NCBI GenBank assembly: GCA_030741175.1
Contig: JASLVT010000002.1
Location: 1 to 31,412 of the forward strand
Length of the DNA stretch: 31,412 nucleotides
Source of the DNA: Porticoccaceae bacterium
Lineage (GTDB): Bacteria > Pseudomonadota > Gammaproteobacteria > Pseudomonadales > Porticoccaceae
Direction: 5' to 3'
Shown piece by piece: positions 1-8,203 of this stretch. Positions within the stretch are counted from its first letter, which is position 1, and each line of letters opens with the position of its first letter. The notes under the pieces are model-generated. The model was not told the DNA's origin, ran no database searches, and saw only the letters and a program-made list of their open reading frames with translations. Made by a program: the position numbers and the translations under genes.

Positions 1-84
1 ATCTGCTGTTGTGCTCATAAAAACACTACGCCATTATCGGGGCGATGCCCGAGCAATAAGATATTCTATTTATAGTTTGGTGTG

Positions 85-99
85 CTGAGGACGCCTCAG
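85..99 (-). terminator. Small hairpin after the cupin gene, weak terminator candidate
   Basis: CTGAGG-ACG-CCTCAG forms a 6-bp stem with a 3-nt loop, starting 28 nt beyond the cupin stop codon. There is no T-run on the minus strand after it, so factor-independent termination is doubtful. The rest of positions 1-126 shows no gene that I can support. Confidence 0.2.
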
Positions 100-126
100 T
101 CATCACGCTGTATTCGATCATTGTCT

Positions 127-567
127 TTAATATGACACATTGAGTTTCTTGATCGGACCGAGCTGTCGCCAAGTACCAACAAATCCCTTCGGCATCACAA
201 GCATATCGCCCGGGCCATAGATTTTAGATTCACCGTCTTCATCAGTAATCTCAACCTGGCCTTCAAGAAACACCATAACCTCATCCACAGGCCAGCCGCT
301 AATCCGCAAGGTGACCTCTGAACCATAGTAAAATCCGACGTCGAGCTTTCCATCGCTAGATTGAAAACTGCTCAAACCACTAGAAACCGGTTTGTCGCCA
401 GCAATAACCTGCATAAAGGGATAATCCTCCACGGCAGATAACTCAACAGCCTCCAAATCAGCCAGATTCAGTTGAGTAATTTTCTTATTCTCCATCAAAC
501 CCTCCGCATAAGTGATACTGCAAACGAAAATAGTCGCCACAAGCTGTAAACTCAAAATATATCTCAT
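127..567 (-). CDS. Exported cupin-fold protein (DUF861 / EutQ-like cupin)
   Basis: A 146-residue protein. I chose the ATG at 567 because a clear signal peptide begins there (MRY, a hydrophobic run, then a likely cut after the TYA motif near residue 20). The frame stays open to an ATG at 663, but that would put 32 polar residues before the signal peptide. The rest resembles the cupin_3 family: a VDEVMVFLEGQVEI strand, then a GPGDMLVMPKGFVGTW segment close to the C-terminus. The His metal ligands of classical cupins are not evident in these strands, as is common for this subfamily, so it may bind a ligand without metal. Predicted periplasmic. No substrate can be assigned. It is probably monocistronic, from a promoter at 712-741 whose spacer holds a palindrome shared with two other genes in the window. 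Confidence 0.75.
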   Translation of the reverse strand: MRYILSLQLVATIFVCSITYAEGLMENKKITQLNLADLEAVELSAVEDYPFMQVIAGDKPVSSGLSSFQSSDGKLDVGFYYGSEVTLRISGWPVDEVMVFLEGQVEITDEDGESKIYGPGDMLVMPKGFVGTWRQLGPIKKLNVSY

Positions 568-962
568 GATTATACCCATTGGAAAATTGTTATTGTTTGA
601 GGTTGATCCACTGCCTTTATTTGGCAGGGTTATTCTTTTGTCTGCGCAGTCGAGTATCTGCATTTCCTACTAATCCAACTCACGACTTCGACGATAAATC
701 ACATATCCCTATTTTTACATGTCATAAGACATGTTAAACAATTGTGTCACCATAGCGCAATAAACAATGTTGCTAGATGCGATATAAAATGCGCGCTTAT
801 CCGCCGCGCGAGTCAATATTCTCAGGGGAATTTGGCTCTGCTGAATGCCTGATCATAGAGATGGCAATAACAGATGGACTGATGAATTTAGTCGTTTTGT
901 TACAGGTCTAGGTAAATGAGAAAAGAAAAAAACCTGCCCAATCGATTGATAGTTTAGTTGTT
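568..962. other. Gene-free interval between cupin and M24-like genes
   Basis: These 395 bases hold the predicted cupin promoter and operator (712-741) and the 5' leader. From about 742 to 962 I see no ORF, hairpin or repeat I would defend. Confidence 0.5.
712..741 (-). promoter_or_regulatory. Predicted promoter with spacer palindrome (operator site 1)
   Basis: On the minus strand TTGTTT (-35, 736-741) and TAAAAA (-10, 712-717) lie 18 bp apart. The spacer and edges contain the perfect palindrome ACATGTC-N4-GACATGT at 717-734. This places a protein-binding site where RNA polymerase would sit. The inferred start of transcription is about 140 nt upstream of the cupin ATG at 567. Related sites occur at 8971-8986 and 12579-12596. 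The palindrome is directly visible; the promoter hexamers are a weaker match, and the regulator is unknown. Confidence 0.5.
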
Positions 963-1823
963 CTAGGCAGCTGGACGGTATGAGTCACCCATTTCAATGT
1001 TTCGCCACTGAAGAACATGGGGAGGGGCTTCATCCAGCCATCTCGCCTCGCCTCCTTCAATAACCAAAATTTCTTCCCATTTGGCACCTACACCATCCTT
1101 ACCAGCATGTGGTTCCACGAGCCACAGGCCATCATGAGGCGCATGCTCCGACGCCTTTAAGTTGTTCCATAATGGGCTGCGTCTACCCAATCCACTCATT
1201 GCAAGCTTGTTCTTCAATTTAAACCAGCTGATTGCAAAGGCATCGAAGCCCTTCATTCTTGGGTTGAAGGGCAGCTTGCTCAGCCGCACTGCGCGGTGCC
1301 CCAATACTTCGCCAATATGCTTTGTGTGGACCGGCTCATAACCGTGGCGAGTCATATTTTCGATAACGTTATCTGCTATTTGGCGGAAAGTAGCGCCTTG
1401 ATTGACAGCAACAGGTATCGAATCTCTGTATTGAGAGAGATGACTCATCATATCCCGATGAGCTTGATTCTCACCAAAACAAAAACTGTATGAGGTATCC
1501 ACCAAAAATCCATCTCGAATTGGCGACGCATCGAGAATGACGCTGTCGCCCTCATCAAGTGTCTTACGTTTGGGATAGAATTTTTCAACTGTCCAATCGC
1601 CGGGAAGCGCGGCTCTTTCACCAAAAAGAACAACGGGTAAATGGAAAAATGAGGTAAAGCCAGCCGAGTAGTAATCTTTTACCAACTGTCGCGCCACTGC
1701 TTTTTCAGTTTCGCCGCCCCTGAGTCTAGAAGCCGCCGACTGTAGAATACTAAAAGACAGTTTCTGCAATTCTAAAAATTGAGCCAACTCTCCAGCATTA
1801 AAACTTTTGGTTTTGACAAACAT
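963..1823 (-). CDS. M24-family metallopeptidase-like protein (aminopeptidase P / creatinase fold)
   Basis: A 286-residue protein with no signal peptide, so probably cytoplasmic. The ATG at 1823 has GGGAAAT about 7 nt upstream, better than the in-frame TTG at 1856. The C-terminal two thirds match the pita-bread fold: candidate metal ligands are D98 and D109 (VILDAS...GFLVDTS), a His in the HIGEVLGH segment (H169 or H176), E237 (LVEPHAG) and E250/E251 (KWEEILVIEGGEA). The usual GHGIG motif is replaced by LGHRAV, and an atypical stretch at about 180-230 follows. It may act on small peptides or amidino compounds, or be a divergent non-peptidase member; the substrate cannot be read from sequence. 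A guaA-end-like direct repeat sits 16 bases upstream of its start, at the edge of the AT-rich patch. Confidence 0.7.
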   Translation of the reverse strand: MFVKTKSFNAGELAQFLELQKLSFSILQSAASRLRGGETEKAVARQLVKDYYSAGFTSFFHLPVVLFGERAALPGDWTVEKFYPKRKTLDEGDSVILDASPIRDGFLVDTSYSFCFGENQAHRDMMSHLSQYRDSIPVAVNQGATFRQIADNVIENMTRHGYEPVHTKHIGEVLGHRAVRLSKLPFNPRMKGFDAFAISWFKLKNKLAMSGLGRRSPLWNNLKASEHAPHDGLWLVEPHAGKDGVGAKWEEILVIEGGEARWLDEAPPHVLQWRNIEMGDSYRPAA

Positions 1824-1838
1824 ATTTATTTCCCGACG

Positions 1839-1853
1839 ATTCCCACTCAATAG
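1839..1853 (-). repeat. guaA-3'-end-like direct repeat, copy 1 (candidate att remnant)
   Basis: On the minus strand this reads CTATTGAGTGGGAAT. It matches the end of guaA (CCATAGAGTGGGAAT, at 3293-3307) at 13 of 15 positions and copy 2 (2617-2631) at 14 of 15, all in the same orientation. It lies where the AT-rich patch meets the more GC-rich M24-like gene, as an island's far attachment site would. Confidence 0.45.
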
Positions 1854-1862
1854 CAACGTTTT

Positions 1863-2348
1863 TTAGTCTTTTTTAGGAATACCAATTCTAAGTTTTATAT
1901 TTTGTGTAGTAGGTCCTGTGACTACAAATTTTGCTTGATCAAAGGTGGGGGGCGCCATTCTTCCCATTACATTATTTGAAAATCCATATTGCTCTTTTGG
2001 AATCCCTAAGAAATTTTTATCGATTTTTTTATTCCCATTAAAATCAATGAAAAGAGTTAATGCGTATTCGCCATGGGGCAACATAGTATTGATTTCAAGA
2101 TTTTGAAGATCTATTTCTCCCGCGGAGTTAATACATGATTCTTCCTCAGATTCTTTTTCAACTGTTCTCTTAAATCCTGCCTCATCCTTGCAGATGCTTA
2201 AATACAACACTCCAGGTTTGTCTAAATTTAAAATATTTATTTTTAAGTTCGCTTCTTCAGAATAAGACTTAGACACGAATACCAAACAGCTTAAAACAAT
2301 AGGTGTTATCCAAAAGAGTCTTCCATAGTTAGATAAAGAGTTTCTCAT
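1863..2348 (-). CDS. Exported DUF2141 family protein
   Basis: A 161-residue protein with an N-terminal signal peptide (hydrophobic run at about 12-27, probable cut near residue 30). It carries the DUF2141 signature: an early LSIC segment, then HGEYALTLFIDFNGNKKIDKN followed by FLGIPKEQYGFSNN. The family is small, secreted and beta-rich, of unknown function. The start is an ATG preceded by GGAAAA and overlaps the end of a truncated oxidoreductase ORF by 20 bases. Base composition is strikingly low in G+C: the 60-base line from 2221 has 14 G/C, against 33 in the guaA line from 3661. Together with the flanking repeats this points to acquired DNA. Confidence 0.8.
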   Translation of the reverse strand: MRNSLSNYGRLFWITPIVLSCLVFVSKSYSEEANLKINILNLDKPGVLYLSICKDEAGFKRTVEKESEEESCINSAGEIDLQNLEINTMLPHGEYALTLFIDFNGNKKIDKNFLGIPKEQYGFSNNVMGRMAPPTFDQAKFVVTGPTTQNIKLRIGIPKKD

Positions 2349-2571
2349 AATTTTCCTTTTTTATTCCATCAATAGCATTCAGTAGGTCAGTCTCTAGATC
2401 AATGCGCTGATTGTAACCAAACTTAAGGTTAGGATTGAAATCCATATCTCTTATGTTAATGGGTGTGACATCGTATCCACTTTGAAGGGCACCTGGCTTG
2501 TTAGCTTCTACTAAAGAACCTGCAAGCCGTTCGCTATCGGGATGCGCATCAATTAATAAGATTTTTTTCAT
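2329..2571 (-). pseudogene. Truncated NAD(P)H:quinone oxidoreductase / KefG-type flavodoxin-fold fragment
   Basis: An 80-codon ORF begins like the NQO1 / YwrO / KefF-G family: beta-strand KKILLIDAHPDSERLAGSL (FMN-phosphate loop), then a helix and DVTPINIRDMDFNPNL. Family members are usually about 180-200 residues. Here homology stops near residue 72, after a DLLNAIDGIKK segment, just before the position where the family has its conserved tryptophan-rich LWW region and nicotinamide side. The remaining codons read into the ribosome-binding site and start of the DUF2141 gene. It lacks most of the active site and is unlikely to work as an oxidoreductase. A short deletion that joined it to the next gene explains the layout best. 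Confidence 0.7.
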
Positions 2572-2614
2572 TTGAGGATATTCTGACTTCTTCTAAACAA
2601 CTGCATCAATCACT

Positions 2615-2749
2615 TTATTTCCACTCAATAGTACCGCACGGCTGAAACTCTTGTATAGCAATGGTTTTAGCTCTATCAAAATAACTTAGTTGAGAGTTGG
2701 TTGCAGAGGTTTGTCCTTTTTCTCTGATTTTTAGATGTTTTTGCTCATT
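2615..2749 (-). pseudogene. Start-less 44-codon coding remnant ending in a GuaA-like GTIEWK tail
   Basis: A minus-strand frame is open for 44 codons between two TAA stops and has no ATG, GTG or TTG start. Its end reads LSYFDRAKTIAIQEF, then QPCGTIEWK and stop. The last six residues mirror the GuaA C-terminus (ATIEWE here, GTIEWE in many homologues), but the preceding residues do not resemble GuaA. It could be the 3' end of a gene carried on an island whose attachment core overlapped its stop codon, or a chance open frame. I do not recognise the family. Confidence 0.25.
2617..2631 (-). repeat. guaA-3'-end-like direct repeat, copy 2 (candidate att remnant)
   Basis: On the minus strand this reads CTATTGAGTGGAAAT, matching copy 1 at 14 of 15 positions and the true guaA end at 12 of 15. 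It splits the AT-rich patch into two segments, suggesting two successive insertions at the same target. Confidence 0.4.
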
Positions 2750-2766
2750 TTAACTAAGCTAGTTAA
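2750..2766. repeat. 17-bp palindrome upstream of the MAPEG gene
   Basis: TTAACTA-AGC-TAGTTAA is a perfect inverted repeat with 7-bp arms, 117 bases before the MAPEG start codon. It is too AT-rich for a stable terminator and fits an operator or leftover recombination site better; neither can be shown. Confidence 0.3.
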
Positions 2767-2883
2767 CCCATTAGATGCTTAGGATCTCTCTCAGATTACA
2801 AATAAATACAGATATCCATAAAATCGTTTGAAAATCATAATAAATTGAAATTAAATATCCCAATCAGAAAACAAGAGTGAAAT

Positions 2884-3288
2884 ATGAGTCAATCAGCACT
2901 TTTAACACCGGCATTTATTTTAGTCCTATGGACTTTTACAATTTTTTTAATATTTACCTATGGAAGGCTTAGCTTTATTAAAAACGCGAATGTTGATGCG
3001 GCACAGATGAAAGACTTAAGAGGGAATTACCCTGCTTGGGTAGAGAGGGCCTCTGATAACTACAACCACCTTTTTGAACAGCCAGTCGCATTTTATGTTG
3101 TTACTTTAGCCATAGCCTTAATCAATAATTTTGATTCTTTGATGATTCAGTTAGCTTGGGCATTTGTAATTTTAAGAATTATCCATTCGCTTATTCAGCT
3201 AACAATTAATTATATTCCATTGAGGTTCTGTATCTTTGCGGCTGGGTGGTTGATTATTGTTTTTATGGCATTGTCTCAACTCTTTTAA
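2884..3288 (+). CDS. MAPEG family membrane protein
   Basis: A 134-residue integral membrane protein with about four hydrophobic segments (about 8-28, 68-86, 88-105 and 112-132). The loop after the first helix carries the family motif: a basic stretch and an acidic N-H-L-F-E-Q-P-V-A-F-Y segment at about 60-70, typical of bacterial MAPEG proteins (Membrane-Associated Proteins in Eicosanoid and Glutathione metabolism). Eukaryotic members use glutathione; the activity of bacterial ones of this size is mostly unknown. Codon use is very AT-rich (18 G/C in the 60-base line from 2941). It converges on guaA with only two bases between the stop codons, so it abuts the guaA 3' end as cargo of a guaA-targeted insertion would. 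Confidence 0.8.
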   Translation: MSQSALLTPAFILVLWTFTIFLIFTYGRLSFIKNANVDAAQMKDLRGNYPAWVERASDNYNHLFEQPVAFYVVTLAIALINNFDSLMIQLAWAFVILRIIHSLIQLTINYIPLRFCIFAAGWLIIVFMALSQLF

Positions 3289-3290
3289 TT

Positions 3291-4868
3291 TCATTCCCAC
3301 TCTATGGTCGCTGGCGGTTTGCTAGACACATCATAAGTAACGCGAGACACCTCGGTGATTTCATTAATAATACGATTAGATACTTTCTCTAGCAGTTCGT
3401 AGGGTAAATGAGCCCACCGAGCCGTCATAAAGTCGATGGTTTCAACGGCGCGCAGGGCAATCACCCATTCATAGCGGCGCGCATCGCCAACCACGCCCAC
3501 TGATTTAATAGGCAAGAAGACAGCGAAGGCCTGACTGGTTTTATGGTACCAGTCAGCGTTGTGCAACTCTTCGATAAAGATGGCATCGGCCTCGCGCAGA
3601 ATATCGGTATATTCCTTTTTCACCTCACCGAGAATACGCACTCCTAGACCGGGTCCCGGGAAGGGATGGCGATAGACCATATCGTAAGGTAGGCCGAGCT
3701 CTACGCCGATTTTGCGCACCTCATCTTTAAATAATTCGCGCAACGGCTCAACCAGTTCTAAAGCCATATCATCGGGGAGACCACCAACATTATGGTGAGA
3801 TTTAATCACATGCGCCTTACCGGTTTTGGAGGCGGCAGATTCAATTACATCGGGATAGATGGTGCCCTGTGCTAGGAACTTTACATTATCGATTTTCTGA
3901 GACTCTTCATCGAACACATCGATAAAGGTATTACCAATCACTTTGCGTTTGGCTTCTGGCTCGCTTATGCCGACCAAACCATTGAGAAATTTTTCTTGGG
4001 CATTGGCACGAATCACTTTAACGCCCATATTATTGGCGAACATCTCCATAACCATATCGCCTTCATTTTTGCGCAACAGGCCATTATCAACAAACACGCA
4101 GGTCAATTGATCGCCGATCGCCTTGTGCAATAGCGCTGCCACCACTGAGGAGTCGACGCCACCGGATAAGCCCAGTAGCACATGATCATCGCCCACCTGT
4201 GCCTGCACTCTGGCAATTTGATCTTCGATAATGGCTGCAGCAGTCCACAGTGCATCACAGCCGCAGATTTGCAGAGCAAAGTGCTCAAATAGTCGCTCAC
4301 CCTGCAATGTATGGGTAACTTCGGGATGAAACTGAATGCCGTATAGTTTTTTCTCTTCATTGGCCATACCGGCGATTGGGCAAGAGGCTGTCGATGCCAT
4401 CAACTGAAAGCCTTCGGGCATGGCCACCACTTTATCACCATGGCTCATCCACACATCTAGTAATGATTCACCCTCAGTACCGGTATGGTCTTTAACGTCC
4501 TGTAGCAAGCTGGACTCACCCTCAACCCTGACTTGGGCATAGCCAAACTCACGTATATCCGAGGTATCAACCTTGCCGCCCAATTGCCCTGCCATGGTCT
4601 GCATACCATAGCAAATACCCAACACTGGCAGACCCATGGTAAACACACAGTCTGGCGCACGCGGTGCACTGGCACCCTCGGTCACCGATTCCGGCCCACC
4701 GGAGAGAATAATACCTCTGGGGTCAAATTCGCGGATTTCTTCCTCAGTAATATCCCAAGCACGAATCTCGGAGAACACCCCTATCTCGCGCACTCGGCGG
4801 GCGATTAACTGGGTGTATTGAGAGCCAAAATCGAGAATAAGGATTTTCTGTGAATGTAGGTCGGTCAT
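3291..4868 (-). CDS. guaA: GMP synthase (glutamine-hydrolysing)
   Basis: A 525-residue, full-length two-domain enzyme that converts XMP to GMP using ATP and glutamine. The N-terminal class I amidotransferase domain (about 8-205) has nucleophile C86 in GICYGMQ and the partner His-Glu in [11 protein letters not shown]. The ATP pyrophosphatase domain begins with the PP-loop SGGVDSS at about 235. The C-terminal dimerisation domain ends in KPPATIEWE, the normal family ending. It lies 91 bp downstream of guaB on the same strand, the usual guaBA order, with a hairpin between. Its last codons resemble two nearby direct repeats (1839-1853 and 2617-2631). The gene is intact, as expected if insertions restore the 3' end. 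Confidence 0.98.
   Translation of the reverse strand: MTDLHSQKILILDFGSQYTQLIARRVREIGVFSEIRAWDITEEEIREFDPRGIILSGGPESVTEGASAPRAPDCVFTMGLPVLGICYGMQTMAGQLGGKVDTSDIREFGYAQVRVEGESSLLQDVKDHTGTEGESLLDVWMSHGDKVVAMPEGFQLMASTASCPIAGMANEEKKLYGIQFHPEVTHTLQGERLFEHFALQICGCDALWTAAAIIEDQIARVQAQVGDDHVLLGLSGGVDSSVVAALLHKAIGDQLTCVFVDNGLLRKNEGDMVMEMFANNMGVKVIRANAQEKFLNGLVGISEPEAKRKVIGNTFIDVFDEESQKIDNVKFLAQGTIYPDVIESAASKTGKAHVIKSHHNVGGLPDDMALELVEPLRELFKDEVRKIGVELGLPYDMVYRHPFPGPGLGVRILGEVKKEYTDILREADAIFIEELHNADWYHKTSQAFAVFLPIKSVGVVGDARRYEWVIALRAVETIDFMTARWAHLPYELLEKVSNRIINEITEVSRVTYDVSSKPPATIEWE
3293..3307 (-). repeat. Terminal codons of guaA acting as candidate attachment core
   Basis: CCATAGAGTGGGAAT, encoding the end of the TIEWE tail plus part of the stop, is the reference copy of the direct repeat seen at 1839-1853 and 2617-2631. 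The 3' end of guaA is a known genomic-island integration hotspot in many bacteria. Confidence 0.45.
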
Positions 4869-4900
4869 TGCGTTGCCTAAGGGTAAAGCGGTTTAAGTTA

Positions 4901-4932
4901 AAAGGGCTGAGCTTTTTCAAGCGCAGCCCTTT
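4901..4932 (-). terminator. Hairpin between guaB and guaA (attenuator or partial terminator)
   Basis: A 12-bp stem with one mismatch (AAAGGGCTGAGC / GCGCAGCCCTTT) and an 8-nt loop lies in the 91-bp gap. On the transcript strand the stem ends in CCCUUUU and then mixed bases, a short U-run. Partial termination or RNA stabilisation could set the guaB:guaA ratio. Confidence 0.4.
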
Positions 4933-4959
4933 CCTGTCTGTCTAAAATAATCTCACCGA

Positions 4960-6435
4960 TCAACGGCCTCCGGCCGGATAATTCGGTGCTTCCTTGGTAA
5001 TCTGCACATCGTGCACATGACTTTCGCTGGTGCCCGCTGAGGTCACCCGCACAAACTCAGGTTCGGTGCGCATTTGTTCAATCGTGCTACAACCGGTGTA
5101 GCCCATGGCCGAGCGCAGACCGCCCATCATCTGATGAATAATCGCCGCTACTGGACCTTTGTAGGGCACACGACCCTCAATACCTTCGGGAACTAACTTC
5201 TCAGCACCGGCATTGGCATCTTGGAAGTAGCGATCACTGGAGCCCTGACTACGTGCCATAGCACCAAGTGAGCCCATACCGCGATAGGACTTATACGAGC
5301 GTCCCTGATAGATTTCAATCTCACCGGGCGCCTCTTCAGTACCGGCCAACATAGAGCCCATCATCACCGCACTGGCACCGGCTACAATCGCCTTCGACAT
5401 ATCACCAGAATAGCGAATACCACCATCTGCGATAACCGGCACATCGGTGCCTTCCAACGCAGCGACAGCCTCGGCAATAGCCGTAATCTGCGGTACACCA
5501 ATACCGGTCACCACGCGGGTGGTACAAATGGAGCCTGGGCCAATGCCGACTTTAACACCATCTGCGCCAGCGTCGGCCAGTGCTTTAGCACCAGCACCCG
5601 TAGCCACATTGCCACCAATCACCTGCACCTCTGGGTAATGCTTTTTAATCCAAGCCACCCGATCCAAAACATTTTTTGAATGACCATGGGCAGTATCAAC
5701 CACCAACACATCAACCCCTGCAGCCACCAGTGCCGCCACGCGTTCATCGGTGCCTTCGCCAACACCAACAGAGGCGCCGACACGCAGTCGACCCTGATCA
5801 TCTTTACAGGCGTTGGGGTGCTGTTCTGCTTTATCAATATCAGTAACGGTAATCAGCCCTTTAAGCTCAAAGTCATCATTGACCACCAGTACCTTTTCAA
5901 TTCGATGCCTGTGTAACAGTACGCGCACTTCATCTGGATCAGCACCTTCTTTGACGGTGACCAAATCCTGTTTCGGCGTCATTACTGAGGTCACCAATGC
6001 GTCCATATCAGTGGCAAAACGCACATCGCGGCGCGTCACAATACCAATCAGATTGCCATCTTCGATTACAGGTAAGCCGGAGATATTGTTGGCTACCGAT
6101 AGATCATGCAGTTCTTGCAGGGTTGCGCTGGACTGTATGGTATGGGGATCTTTAACCACACCACTCTCAAACTTTTTGACCAGTTGCACCTCTTTGGCTT
6201 GCTGTTCAATGGTCATACTTTTATGAATGATGCCGACGCCACCCTCTGCGGCAATAGCAATAGCCAAACGGGCTTCTGTGACTGTATCCATGGCTGCCGA
6301 GACCAGCGGAATATTCATTTTAATACCGCGAGTCAGCTGTGCATGGGTCGACACATCTTTTGCCGTGACTGCAGAATAGCCGGGTATCAGCAGTACATCG
6401 TCAAAGGTTAATGCTTCATGAGAAATGCGTAACAT
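4960..6435 (-). CDS. guaB: Inosine-5'-monophosphate dehydrogenase
   Basis: A 491-residue enzyme for the NAD-dependent oxidation of IMP to XMP, the committed step to GMP. The N-terminus ([13 protein letters not shown]) is canonical. A CBS pair occupies about 95-205 and regulates the enzyme through nucleotide binding. The barrel holds the catalytic loop GPGSICTTR with the thioimidate-forming Cys near residue 305, and the flap segment GMGSLGAM. Length and ends are normal for proteobacteria. The start codon has GAGG about 13 nt upstream, rather distant. It is the first gene of guaBA. Confidence 0.98.
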   Translation of the reverse strand: MLRISHEALTFDDVLLIPGYSAVTAKDVSTHAQLTRGIKMNIPLVSAAMDTVTEARLAIAIAAEGGVGIIHKSMTIEQQAKEVQLVKKFESGVVKDPHTIQSSATLQELHDLSVANNISGLPVIEDGNLIGIVTRRDVRFATDMDALVTSVMTPKQDLVTVKEGADPDEVRVLLHRHRIEKVLVVNDDFELKGLITVTDIDKAEQHPNACKDDQGRLRVGASVGVGEGTDERVAALVAAGVDVLVVDTAHGHSKNVLDRVAWIKKHYPEVQVIGGNVATGAGAKALADAGADGVKVGIGPGSICTTRVVTGIGVPQITAIAEAVAALEGTDVPVIADGGIRYSGDMSKAIVAGASAVMMGSMLAGTEEAPGEIEIYQGRSYKSYRGMGSLGAMARSQGSSDRYFQDANAGAEKLVPEGIEGRVPYKGPVAAIIHQMMGGLRSAMGYTGCSTIEQMRTEPEFVRVTSAGTSESHVHDVQITKEAPNYPAGGR

Positions 6436-6642
6436 AGGGGACGCTTACCTCTGTGGGGTTTTAAAAAGTAAGCGCCTCATTATAAATCAGCGGCGGCATT
6501 GAGGTAAACAACTATTTAGAGCTAAAAATACACGTAAAACAGTGACTTAAACTCGCTTACACCAATTAATGATACCCAGTTCAAGTGATTTAACAGCCTA
6601 TCTCTAGCCACAGTTTAGTTAATGCATTGGCCTGATAAAGTC

Positions 6643-8004
6643 TCAATCCTGCTCTCGCATCGCTCTAGTTGGGGTGTGATACAAATACAGTATTAGTGCG
6701 ATAACAAAACTAATCGCCTCGGCAACCGAAATAGCCGCGACAAAACGATAATCCGTTAACAACATATAAAACAGCGTCAGTAATCCCGCCGGCATAATCA
6801 AACTGCGGCAGATAGCCACAATTGCAGACTGCAAAGGCAGATGTACAGCGGTGAGATAACCGGATATCAACATAGTAAAACCAGCAAAGATAAATACTGG
6901 CCAGACATAGGTGACAAACTCTAGGGCGAGCACAAGAGTGTCACGGTCTCGCTCGACGTCAATAAAGAGACCGATCATTGATTCACTACCAGCCACCAAT
7001 AGCCCGATAATAACTGCACTAATTGCCGCTATCATGGCCCCCGCAGTGCGCAGAAAGGCGCGAATTCTCTGGGGATTTCGCCCACCAAAATTTTGCGAAA
7101 TAATCACTTGGATAGAGTCTGAAACAGCAAAATACGCCATAAACCCAACAAACAACAGATAGTTAACCAATGTAATCGCTGCTACACCGTTCACGCCGGC
7201 GCGTTGAATAAGCATCCAGTTAAATATAAAGCCGATAATCGCACCAGATACCTCATTGATAAACTCGGAGATGCCGTTATAGGCCGCTTGAAACACCTCT
7301 CTCCAATAAGTTTGCCGCAAACTAAAGAATATTTTCCGTTTTGGATTAACAAAATAATATAGCATTACCACTAAAGGCATGACTTGAGAGAGCCCTGTCG
7401 CCAAGGCCGCGCCCGCGAGCCCCCAGTCAAACACGGCGATAAATAGATAATCCATTACAATATTGCCCAATGCACCCACCGTCAGCGCTGTGGCCGCAAT
7501 ATTGGGGAAACCATCTAGACGAATAAAAAAATACAGTTGAATAACAATAAACTGGAAAAACAGAAATGGAAAAATAATCCGATAGTATTCACTCATCACT
7601 GGAAAGAGTGTCTCGTCGGCCCCTAAACTAGCAAAAATTTTGTCTTCAAATACAAGCCCTAATGCAATCACTATCACACCATAAACGAGCATAAATATAA
7701 GTGTTTTGCTAAAGATTGCTGATGCCGCGGTGGTATTCTTCTCACCTAAATATTTGCCACCACGCACTGCGCCACCAATCGACACCATCATGCTGACACC
7801 GAACAGTAGGGTTGTGATTGGAATAATGAGATTCACTGCCGCCAAGGCAGTCGCACCCTCATAGTTGCCAATAAACATGCCATCCACCAACGAACCGGAC
7901 GTCATGGCGATCAACCCCAATAAAGAGGGCAGCATGTACTTTATAAAGGTGGCAAATATAGGGCCTTCGAGAGCATCATTATTTGCCGTGATTTCATTAT
8001 TCAT
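6643..8004 (-). CDS. MATE family efflux transporter
   Basis: A 453-residue inner-membrane protein with about 12 hydrophobic segments in two homologous halves. The N-terminal motif (YMLPSLLGLIAMTSGSLVDG, then MFIGNYEG) is typical of MepA/DinF-like MATE proteins, which export cationic drugs or metabolites using Na+ or H+. Its substrate cannot be predicted. The ATG has no obvious Shine-Dalgarno sequence. It is separated from guaB by 207 bp in which I see no gene, and appears to be transcribed alone. It begins the accessory block between guaB and xseA. Confidence 0.9.
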   Translation of the reverse strand: MNNEITANNDALEGPIFATFIKYMLPSLLGLIAMTSGSLVDGMFIGNYEGATALAAVNLIIPITTLLFGVSMMVSIGGAVRGGKYLGEKNTTAASAIFSKTLIFMLVYGVIVIALGLVFEDKIFASLGADETLFPVMSEYYRIIFPFLFFQFIVIQLYFFIRLDGFPNIAATALTVGALGNIVMDYLFIAVFDWGLAGAALATGLSQVMPLVVMLYYFVNPKRKIFFSLRQTYWREVFQAAYNGISEFINEVSGAIIGFIFNWMLIQRAGVNGVAAITLVNYLLFVGFMAYFAVSDSIQVIISQNFGGRNPQRIRAFLRTAGAMIAAISAVIIGLLVAGSESMIGLFIDVERDRDTLVLALEFVTYVWPVFIFAGFTMLISGYLTAVHLPLQSAIVAICRSLIMPAGLLTLFYMLLTDYRFVAAISVAEAISFVIALILYLYHTPTRAMREQD

Positions 8005-8203
8005 CGAGTGTTTAATCTTTTTTTATGTACAGGTACCGGCTCATTCTGATACTAGCCAACGGCGCATCTGGATTAGAAAACAATCCTTTAACTGCGTCAT
8101 CTAAAATCCTAGCTTTTAATAAATAGCCTTTAATAAATGGACTTTAAAAACTATTTTTCTAGCCAGAAATAACAGCATCGACCAGAGTACTAAAGTACAG
8201 CTG

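Larger units (their letters stand above)
2572..2883. other. AT-rich interval between the oxidoreductase fragment and the MAPEG gene
   Basis: These 312 bases hold att-like repeat copy 2 (2617-2631), a 44-codon open remnant on the minus strand (2615-2749), a 17-bp palindrome (2750-2766) and, by position, the MAPEG promoter. No complete gene is visible. Confidence 0.5.

Noticed and set aside
568..663. N-terminal extension of the cupin protein by 32 residues
   Set aside because: It would bury the signal peptide inside the protein; AGGA before the 663 ATG is too close to be a good ribosome-binding site.
5813..6226. 137-codon antisense ORF inside guaB
   Set aside because: Serine/threonine-rich composition typical of the complement of a GC-biased gene; no domain.
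8113..8140. Pair of TTTAATAAAT repeats near 8115 and 8130
   Set aside because: Only two short AT-rich copies, with no CRISPR-like or iteron-like spacing.
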